Shown here one piece after another: positions 58,201-64,000 of a stretch of DNA of 64,000 bases. Every line of letters begins with the position of its first letter. The stretch's first letter is position 1. Source of the stretch: Acidobacteriota bacterium. Lineage in GTDB: Bacteria > Acidobacteriota > Terriglobia > Terriglobales > SCQP01. The stretch spans positions 1 through 64,000 of the forward strand of contig JAJYIU010000015.1 in the NCBI GenBank assembly GCA_021789895.1, written 5' to 3'. A model generated the notes under the pieces. The model worked only from the letters and a program-made list of their open reading frames with translations. It was not told the DNA's origin and did not search any database. The translations under genes were made by a program, and so were the position numbers.

Positions 58201-58343
58201 TATATGGCTTGCGGCGGGTACAGGGGTAGTTTTGGCACAAAGAGCCCGCGATCGGGGGGATTTTGTTTTCGGGTTGACAGCTTTCGCACGGGATCATTCA
58301 TCTGATAAAAGAAAAGCGAAATGGGGTACGATATGGCGGCCAT
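55227..58343 (-). CDS. bamA: Outer membrane protein assembly factor BamA
   Basis: Serial POTRA-type segments and C-terminal barrel ending VFRFTIGRTF; GGEDTIRGFD motif; first ~60-90 residues of the ORF are probably not translated. Confidence 0.92.
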   Translation of the reverse strand: MAAISYPISLFFYQMNDPVRKLSTRKQNPPDRGLFVPKLPLYPPQAIYNGRFTSHRATLVQRGKRFYLVSVCFFLRRYRLAPAAGGFWRAAMWLLVAASLGLAAQSPAAPPPPAAPPQIVIGVRCHGNHRVPCSTIKTRIFTKPGDIYSLAQVNRDFMSLWNTGFFDNVRIGSTQTPHGIFLEIYVTERPLIRSIKYQGLKSVTESDVMDAYKARNVHLDMDSQFDPTVAKHAEDAIRELLAEHGRQYATISLKTTPLPPSSVALTFVINEGPKVKVGQIKFTGNRHIGSETLVRSMKNMRPIGIPYSLFLENLFSKTYSQAGLSEDLERIREAYRDRGYFTAVVEDPTLKLRTSHTFHFLFWGGHVAKSVNIHIPIVEGRRYRVGQVNFVNNHFITNKTLLLHVFEMQPGDILNVSKVRKGLKNLTKLYGQFGYINFVADPSIQPVEARRVVNITFHVHEGKPYYIRRIEFTGNSTTRDKVIRRSLLVQEGERFNSVAWQNSLLRLNQLGYFNKLTPQDATITQDNTGPIGHVDINLHVSEKGKNTIGMTGGVSGITGSFLGVNYQTNNFLGLGETLSISTEWGSLQQSINFGFTQPYFMDRPIQLGFSVYDTDFHFDQAKEASIFYGENLTPLFQALGSNNYLNYAQSSKGFTIGSSYPLRNFTRVGLTYGYDDSSLTSFSNQAKLLFNTSPYEQFSGPNSLTGIRTSSITPSLTFNTVNGVYNPTAGHELDFAAQISGLGGNVKILRPNFTFRYFRPAPWGHDTLGFRFVGAFITGYGSHNSLITGSAEPNSPPTFDRFYIGGEDTIRGFDLMAVTPFAYEPTIQAVCLHDPTNPSACFTETVAEPTPTNPNNTIPITFNLNLPEYQPVTPGGDTEGVFNFEYRHPIIGPVTLAYFVDAGVNRISLPNQMEINDAALNSLQTAFGRKFDPHVVLAPGTNSLVRVSTGLELQVILPMFQVPLRLYFAWNPSRLDTTLTPPVLFTRSDFLKGIPAAFQTDAAVQNALTFTQHYLAAQPGFHYSEAPHVFRFTIGRTF

Positions 58344-58545
58344 CGAGGCATATCAGGTCAAGTGCGGGCGTTGCGGCCGGAAATTTCTCACGCCCATGGG
58401 GCAGAAATTGCATCATTTCAGCATCTATCGCGCGCTCTGCCCCTTGTGCGGCTGGCCCGGACGCTACCTGGCCTCGGAGCTGCATCCAGCCAAGGTGGTG
58501 CCGCCGAGTTCGCCGCCGAAGCCACCCCGCGAGCTTTGGAAATAA
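58321..58545 (+). CDS. Small zinc-ribbon-like protein (up to 74 aa)
   Basis: YQVKCGRCGRKFLTPMGQKLHHFSIYRALCPLCGWPGRYLA: two CxxC pairs. Confidence 0.5.
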   Translation: MGYDMAAIEAYQVKCGRCGRKFLTPMGQKLHHFSIYRALCPLCGWPGRYLASELHPAKVVPPSSPPKPPRELWK

Positions 58546-58727
58546 ACCTCCGGTTTCGATTCCATCCCCAACTTGACCGCCCGTCTGCCTGGGCGGCCGC
58601 GGCGCGCCCACGGCAATGTGCTAAGTTCGGAAGGTAAAAAACGGCGCAGCCGATCGCCGGCGTGCTCCGGGCGGAATCCGATTTTCTCCGCGCCGGCGCA
58701 GGCTCGCGGGCTGTGCAGGAGCCTGGC

Positions 58728-59951
58728 ATGCCGAAATTCCCATTAACTCCAGTCTCTCCCCGCCGCCGCAAGCTGTTGGCCAGCATGGCCGGTGCGCTCG
58801 GCGCCTGGCCGCTGTTGGGGCGGAGCGCCCAGGCCGGAACGCCGGCCGGAGTTGCAGGAGCGGGGCCCGAACTGGGGCCGGCACAGTTGCGGCCCGGCAC
58901 CTCACAAAAAGCCTCCAGCTATGACCGCACCGGCGGGAATGCCGATGCCTACACCATCGCGCCGGGAAAAACGCTGACCGTGCTGGCCGCCAACGGCCCC
59001 GGGATTATCCGCCACTGCTGGTTCACGATTGCCGCTGGCCCCCATCATCTGAAGGACTTGGTTTTGAGAATGTACTGGGACCAGGAAACCGCGCCCTCGG
59101 TGGAAACGCCGATCGGCGATTTTTTTGGGCTCAGCCTGGGCGATTATTTTACTTACGCCTCGCAAGCCATGACGGTGGCGCCGATGAAAGCGTTGAACTG
59201 TTATCTGCCGATGCCTTTTCGCAGCTCGGCGCTGGTGACCGTCACCAACGAAGGCCCGGCGCCGGTGGCGGCCTTCTACGCCAACCTGGATTATGAACTG
59301 GTGCCGCAGCTCCCCGCCGACACCCTCTATCTGCACGCGCAATATCGCCAGGCGGCGCCCTGCACCGGATGGACCGACGATTGGCAATCGAACGGCGACC
59401 CCATCGTGCTGCGCCAGACTAATCTGTATGGCGAGGGCAACTATGTGGTGATGGAAGCCACCGGGCAGGGCCAATACATCGGCACCAGCCTGGGCGTGCT
59501 GCAAAACCAGGAGGGTTGGTGGGGGGAAGGCGACGACATGGTGTTCATTGATACCAACCCCGGGCAGCGCGTTCTGCCGACCATCAATGGCACCGGCTCG
59601 GAAGACTACTTCAATGGCGCCTGGGATTTCGGCGATCGCAGCTTCGCTTATCCCTTTAACGGGGCGCCGCTGGTGGTCAATCCGGAACGGGTGGGCGGGC
59701 GCTGGTGTGTGTATCGCTGGCATCTGCCCGATCCGATCCGCTTTCGCCAATCCCTGCGGATGACGCTCGAGCATGGCCACGCCAATGCCCGTTCGGATAA
59801 TTACTACAGCGTCGGCTACTGGTATCAAAATGAGCCGCATGCGGCTTTTCCGGCGCTGCCTTCCGCGCTCGACCGCCACCCGCAGTTGTTTGCCGTGGGC
59901 GGGCCGAGTGAAACCCCGCTGCCGGCGGCCAATCCCAACCCGCTGCCCTGA
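58728..59951 (+). CDS. DUF2961 / glycoside hydrolase family 172-like protein with Tat-like signal
   Basis: MPKFPLTPVSPRRRKLLASMAGALGAWPLL; GPGIIRHCWFTI, TINGTGSEDYFNGAWDFGDRSFAYPFNGAPLV. Confidence 0.87.
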   Translation: MPKFPLTPVSPRRRKLLASMAGALGAWPLLGRSAQAGTPAGVAGAGPELGPAQLRPGTSQKASSYDRTGGNADAYTIAPGKTLTVLAANGPGIIRHCWFTIAAGPHHLKDLVLRMYWDQETAPSVETPIGDFFGLSLGDYFTYASQAMTVAPMKALNCYLPMPFRSSALVTVTNEGPAPVAAFYANLDYELVPQLPADTLYLHAQYRQAAPCTGWTDDWQSNGDPIVLRQTNLYGEGNYVVMEATGQGQYIGTSLGVLQNQEGWWGEGDDMVFIDTNPGQRVLPTINGTGSEDYFNGAWDFGDRSFAYPFNGAPLVVNPERVGGRWCVYRWHLPDPIRFRQSLRMTLEHGHANARSDNYYSVGYWYQNEPHAAFPALPSALDRHPQLFAVGGPSETPLPAANPNPLP

Positions 59952-59990
59952 TCGCCGCCCTACCGGCGGGCATCGCAAGGCCAGGACGGA

Positions 59991-61316
59991 TTAAGGTTGC
60001 GGCTGCCAGTGCAGGCCGCCGTCGCGGGTGCGCCAGAAGCTGGCGCCGGCGCGGAGTTCCCCCTGACGGCCGTGCATGCGCAGATAGGTAATCGGCGCCA
60101 GCAGCGGCTGGCCGGCGGCATTGCGCAACTGCACCACCTGCCAATGTTCGCCGCCATCGCGAGTAAAGAAGAGGCGGCCATCGTCACTGCCCGCCCAGAG
60201 GGTGGATCCATTGCCGGTCAGGCTGCGGAAACGAACTTCGCCGGCCGAAATCGGTTCCCAATAGCGGCGGCCGACCAGGCTGCGCTGTAATTCGCCATGC
60301 CAAAGCCGCCAATGCGCCGTGGTAAAAGCTGCAGGGGTGGTTTCAGAGCCGCCGGCCGGCAGGGAATCCAACATGCCGGCCGGCGGGTTGGCCACCAGCG
60401 TATTTTGCGGCTGCATCCCCTCGCTGGCGAGCGCGAAATTCAGCGCGCTCGCATGCGCATGCCCGGCCAGGGCCGTGTTCCAGGCATCCTGCAACAAGGG
60501 CGATCCCATGCGCCGGAGCGTAAACAACGCGGTGAGGATGCCATGCCCGCCATTCTGACGGGAGGCCAGGGTGGCGACCGGCTGGCTGGCCATCGCCGGC
60601 GGCGCGGCCGTCATTTCCACGGTTTTATTGCCAACCGGCGCGGCGGGAAAATTCAAGGCCGCATAGGTGCGCTTGGGAAAGGGAAGGGCGACTGCGATTC
60701 CCGTTTCGGCGGCGATGCGGCGGCCGGCTAAACTGGGCCGCGAAATGGCGGCGGTTGCATTGTTTCCGGCGGAAGCCGCGGGCTCGGTGGTGATGGCCAA
60801 CTGGGTGGGCGCGGGTAAAACGAGGGGCCGGGCCGGGCGGGCGGGAGGCGGCGCTGCGGCGAGGCGCGCGCCCGGGGTTAATCCCGCCTGGCGGCGCGCC
60901 GGCGCAAGCCGCGGGAGGACGCGCGCAATCCGGCGGACCCGGAGTGGGGGCGCCGAATTGGCCGCCGGCGAATGGACCGTCAGCGGCAGCCGCATTCGCC
61001 ACCAGACGGCGCTGCCAATCAGCAACAGCGCCGCCGCCGCCGGCGCCCAGCGGGGAACGGGAGAATGCAGCGAGAAGACGCGCCCGGAGCTGCGGCGCGG
61101 TTCGGGCAGGCCGCTTTCTGCAGCCAGCACGGAAGCCAGGCGGCAGGTTTCACACCGGCTGAGATGGCTCCAGACGGCGTCGGGGGCGGAGCCGGCGACT
61201 AGATCTGCGAGTTGGTTGGCATCCAGATGGGGCGATTCCGGCGTTCGATTCTGCAAGACGCGCGGCAGGCAGGCCCAGGGCCTCCGCTGCGGTTTTAATT
61301 CGGGATGAGGTCGCAT
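59991..61316 (-). CDS. Anti-sigma-like membrane protein (zf-HC2-type N-terminus, TM, C-terminal BNR/Ycf48-like motif)
   Basis: HLDANQLADLVAGSAPDAVWSHLSRCETCRLASVLAAE; TM WAPAAAALLLIGSAVWW; TLWAGSDDGRLFFTRDGGEHWQVV. Confidence 0.7.
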   Translation of the reverse strand: MRPHPELKPQRRPWACLPRVLQNRTPESPHLDANQLADLVAGSAPDAVWSHLSRCETCRLASVLAAESGLPEPRRSSGRVFSLHSPVPRWAPAAAALLLIGSAVWWRMRLPLTVHSPAANSAPPLRVRRIARVLPRLAPARRQAGLTPGARLAAAPPPARPARPLVLPAPTQLAITTEPAASAGNNATAAISRPSLAGRRIAAETGIAVALPFPKRTYAALNFPAAPVGNKTVEMTAAPPAMASQPVATLASRQNGGHGILTALFTLRRMGSPLLQDAWNTALAGHAHASALNFALASEGMQPQNTLVANPPAGMLDSLPAGGSETTPAAFTTAHWRLWHGELQRSLVGRRYWEPISAGEVRFRSLTGNGSTLWAGSDDGRLFFTRDGGEHWQVVQLRNAAGQPLLAPITYLRMHGRQGELRAGASFWRTRDGGLHWQPQP

Positions 61317-61329
61317 GGTTCCACACACA

Positions 61330-62343
61330 TTAAGAACGGGAGAGGCCGAAAGGCATGGCCGGCCTCTCCCGGCGGTCAGGTTGCTGTGTCTTTGATTTAG
61401 AGAACGATGCGGCGGAGGAAGCTTGCAGGTTATCGGCGGGGGCGGGCTGATTTTCGTCGAGGGCCACATCCGCCGGCCGGCTGTGGGCGCGCTGGCGCAG
61501 CGACCAGCGGCGCAACAGCGAACGGAAACGGGAGGGGATGTCGCGCACATCCGCCTGCATCAGCTCTTCGATTTGCCGCAGCGAGCAGTTGCGGGCCAGC
61601 AACTCCTTGCGGAGCCCGCGGCGCAGGCCGCGCAGCACCCGGCCTAAGCGGCGGCTGATGGTGGCTTCGTGCACGCCGTACAGAGCGCCAATGGCGGCGA
61701 GGGTCTGGTGATCGAGGAAATAGAGCGCCAGCAGAGTGCAATCTTTGGGCGGCAACTGTTCCAGGACGGCCGCGAGCGCCAGATCGAGCGGCGCGGCCAA
61801 CTGGCGAAGCAGGGGAGGAGCTTCGAATTCGGGGTCGTGGACGGCATGCGCTTCCAGGGGGGCTTCGTCGAAAGGAATCTGGGGGCGCTGGCGCCGGATT
61901 TGGTTGACGCGCATCTGGGCCAGGAGCGCGCGCAGCCAGCCGAGCAGGGGCCCTCTGCCGGAGTAGAGGCGGAACTTGGAGCGCAGCCGGCTCGGATCCG
62001 GAGCTGCAGAATCATCCCCCCGCCGCAGCCCATAAAGGTCGCCATACAAATCGGAGACCAGTTCGCGGGCGGCCTCCGGATCGCGGGTCAGCCGGGTCGC
62101 CATCGCCATCAAGCGGGGCTCGTAGCCGGCGATAAAGTGGCGCCATGCGCCATCATGGCCGGCGGCGCAGGCCCGGGCTAAAACCCGGTCGGTCAGCCAG
62201 TTGCCGGTCTCGCCGCCGGATTCGGCTTGCAGTTGTTCGAGGATGGCCTGCAACTGTTCCGCGCCCAAGCCGATTTTTTCGGCCAGGTCGTCCGGCCGGA
62301 AGGCCTCGGCCGCAGCATCGGGTTGAGGCAAGGTGGTCTGCAA
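61330..62343 (-). CDS. RNA polymerase sigma-70-family (ECF-like) sigma factor
   Basis: Region 2-like ATRLTRDPEAARELVSDLYGDLY...LLGWLRALLAQMRVNQIRRQR; region 4-like LEQLPPKDCTLLALYFLDHQTLAAIGALYGVHEATISRRLGRVL. Confidence 0.85.
   Translation of the reverse strand: MQTTLPQPDAAAEAFRPDDLAEKIGLGAEQLQAILEQLQAESGGETGNWLTDRVLARACAAGHDGAWRHFIAGYEPRLMAMATRLTRDPEAARELVSDLYGDLYGLRRGDDSAAPDPSRLRSKFRLYSGRGPLLGWLRALLAQMRVNQIRRQRPQIPFDEAPLEAHAVHDPEFEAPPLLRQLAAPLDLALAAVLEQLPPKDCTLLALYFLDHQTLAAIGALYGVHEATISRRLGRVLRGLRRGLRKELLARNCSLRQIEELMQADVRDIPSRFRSLLRRWSLRQRAHSRPADVALDENQPAPADNLQASSAASFSKSKTQQPDRRERPAMPFGLSRS
61338..61370 (-). promoter_or_regulatory. Strong hairpin at the sigma / anti-sigma gene junction
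   Basis: GGGAGAGGCC (61338-61347) / GGCCTCTCCC (61361-61370): perfect 10-bp arms, 13-nt loop. Confidence 0.6.
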
Positions 62344-62407
62344 TCCAACAATCTCCCCGGTTAGAATGCGGCAAGCGCCGGAAGTTGCAGAGAATTTTTC
62401 GGCCGGC

Positions 62408-64000
62408 TTAAAAACGGAACCACAGCCCGGTTTCCAGCCGCCGCCCGGGGCTGGCGGCCAGCGCGTGTCCGAAAAAGGGCGAGCTTAGAACGCCGTCAAA
62501 GTTGGTCAAATTGACGTGATTGAAGACGTTGTAGGCTTGCAGGTACAGTTCCATATTATAGCGGTACTCGGAATTGCCGCCGCCGCGGAAAAAGAAGCCG
62601 CCGCGCGGGCCGCCGCGCCGGGGCCCTCCGCCCCGCATTCCGCGCATGCCCCCGCCTCCGCCTTTGCCCCAGTTGATGGAGTAGCTGAGGCGGGTATCGA
62701 GGGTCCAGGAGCCGGCGCCGCGCGCGCTATCGCGTCCGACGCCCGCCGGGCGGGCGTTGGTTTGCCCGTTCTGGCTGACCTGGCCCAGGGTGATGTTGTA
62801 GGGGGTCGCGGTATTGGCGCGAAACATATTGAACCAGCGCAGTGAATTGGTCAGTCCATAACTAAAGATGCCGAAAAAGCGGTCCCGGGCATCGTTGGCG
62901 GAGGGGCCCCAGTCGGCGTGCAGGTCGTAGTTGTTCGAGGGCAGGCTGAGCGCGCCGCTGTTGTCGTCCAACGATTGCGCCAGGGCGTAATTGACGGCGA
63001 AGAAGAGTTTCGGCGAAAAATGCATCACCCCGATGCGCATGGCTTGATAGAACGAATTGCCGATGGAATTGATCTGATCCAGGTTGCCCAGGGCCGGGTC
63101 GGGAACCTGTCCATTGGGCAGCGGCGCATTCAGGTTGACGCTGCGCAGCGAATGGACGCCACGCTGCACGAAGTAGCCGCCGAAGAAGCGGAAGGAATTG
63201 GCAAACGTGCGCGACACCATCAGCGAGCCCTGCTCCCGGTAGGGAAGGCGCATTTGGGGGTTATAGGCGATGATGCTGGGCGGCAAGGTGCGCGCGGTGC
63301 CGCCGCTGGCGGCAGTGGGGTAGCCGGGGTTCAGGATGGTGATGTCGTATTGCTGCACCCCGTTGTCAAGCAGGGTTTGGCCGTAAGTGCTGGCGTCGAA
63401 CCATTCATTAAACAGCCCGAATCCCAGCCGGAAAACGGTTTTGCGATCGTGAAAGGGCGCAAACGAAAGCATGGCGCGGGGCGACCAGAAGCCGCCGTTG
63501 ATATGGGATTGGCGCTCATAGCGCAAGCCCAGGCTGAATGAAAGCGTGTCGCGGATTTGCCAATCGTCCTGGGCGTAGCCGGCCCAATCGTGCTGCGTAT
63601 ATTGAATCCAGGGATCGCCCAGGCGCTGGCTGAACAGGCTGGGCTTGCCGGCCAGGTAATCGGCGAGATTTAAAAAAGTGAACGTGCCGTACTGATTGCC
63701 GGCGTTTTCCAGCCGGGCGGTCGTATCGTCGTAGCGCCCGCCGAAATGCAGCGTATGGTGGCCGTCCACCCAATCGAGGTTTTCATTCAAATACCAGCCA
63801 TGATCGCGATTGATGGATTCCACTCCCGCGCCGCCGGTATTGAAGGCGCCCAGGACGTCAATGCCCGGCGCCAGGGTGTTGGAATGCGAGCCGCCGTCGG
63901 TCAAGTCGCCCTGGAATTGCAATTGGTTCAAGACCGTGTTGCCAAGCGGGCCTTCGAGGGAAAGGCGGAAGAGATGCTCGAAGTTGCTGGAAAAATAGGC
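62408..64000 (-). CDS. TonB-dependent/Oar-like outer membrane receptor, 5' end beyond the window
   Basis: HTLHFGGRYDD, AGYAQDDWQIRDTLSFSLGLRYE, LEL YLQAYNVFNHVNLTNFDG-type C-terminus ending GLWFRF; frame stays open to the right edge. Confidence 0.88.
   Translation of the reverse strand, partial: AYFSSNFEHLFRLSLEGPLGNTVLNQLQFQGDLTDGGSHSNTLAPGIDVLGAFNTGGAGVESINRDHGWYLNENLDWVDGHHTLHFGGRYDDTTARLENAGNQYGTFTFLNLADYLAGKPSLFSQRLGDPWIQYTQHDWAGYAQDDWQIRDTLSFSLGLRYERQSHINGGFWSPRAMLSFAPFHDRKTVFRLGFGLFNEWFDASTYGQTLLDNGVQQYDITILNPGYPTAASGGTARTLPPSIIAYNPQMRLPYREQGSLMVSRTFANSFRFFGGYFVQRGVHSLRSVNLNAPLPNGQVPDPALGNLDQINSIGNSFYQAMRIGVMHFSPKLFFAVNYALAQSLDDNSGALSLPSNNYDLHADWGPSANDARDRFFGIFSYGLTNSLRWFNMFRANTATPYNITLGQVSQNGQTNARPAGVGRDSARGAGSWTLDTRLSYSINWGKGGGGGMRGMRGGGPRRGGPRGGFFFRGGGNSEYRYNMELYLQAYNVFNHVNLTNFDGVLSSPFFGHALAASPGRRLETGLWFRF

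Noticed and set aside
55542-58229. 895-aa + strand ORF
   Set aside because: Antisense to bamA, no motifs; shadow ORF.
1-64000. tRNA/rRNA genes and insertion sequences
   Set aside because: No convincing tRNA cloverleaf, rRNA segment or transposase was recognised by reading; tRNAscan-SE, barrnap and ISfinder would be decisive.

Overview
This 64 kb window looks like high-GC bacterial chromosome, with gene content and RHS/Oar-type proteins resembling Acidobacteriota (taxonomy is inference). It is mostly dense housekeeping and metabolic genes: moaD-moaE-suhB, xseA, mnmG, an M16 peptidase, a sugar/polyol cluster, an Lhr-type helicase, nadK, an argC-argB-GNAT operon, mtaB, rarA, a TrmH/SpoU methyltransferase, rplU-rpmA-obgE-nadD-rsfS, a SUMT-CbiX fusion, two OmpH/Skp-like genes plus bamA, a GH172-like protein, a sigma/anti-sigma pair and a TonB-dependent receptor cut by the right edge. 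The standout is a visibly lower-GC block at about 4.3-8.06 kb. It holds a truncated RHS remnant and a compact three-gene operon: a receiver domain fused to a TIR-like (PF10137/CAP12-type) domain, a soluble histidine kinase without a sensor domain, and a stand-alone receiver. I propose this as a candidate phosphorelay-gated TIR effector system. Other signals include a palindromic ARG-box pair over the argC start codon, a 33-bp near-perfect palindrome abutting a DUF4143-type ATPase start, a GntR/YtrA-like operator, duplicated hairpins and an 18-bp tandem repeat in a 1 kb non-coding region, a 30-bp dispersed intergenic repeat, and a hairpin between sigma and anti-sigma genes. All calls come from reading sequence and translations; no searches were run.
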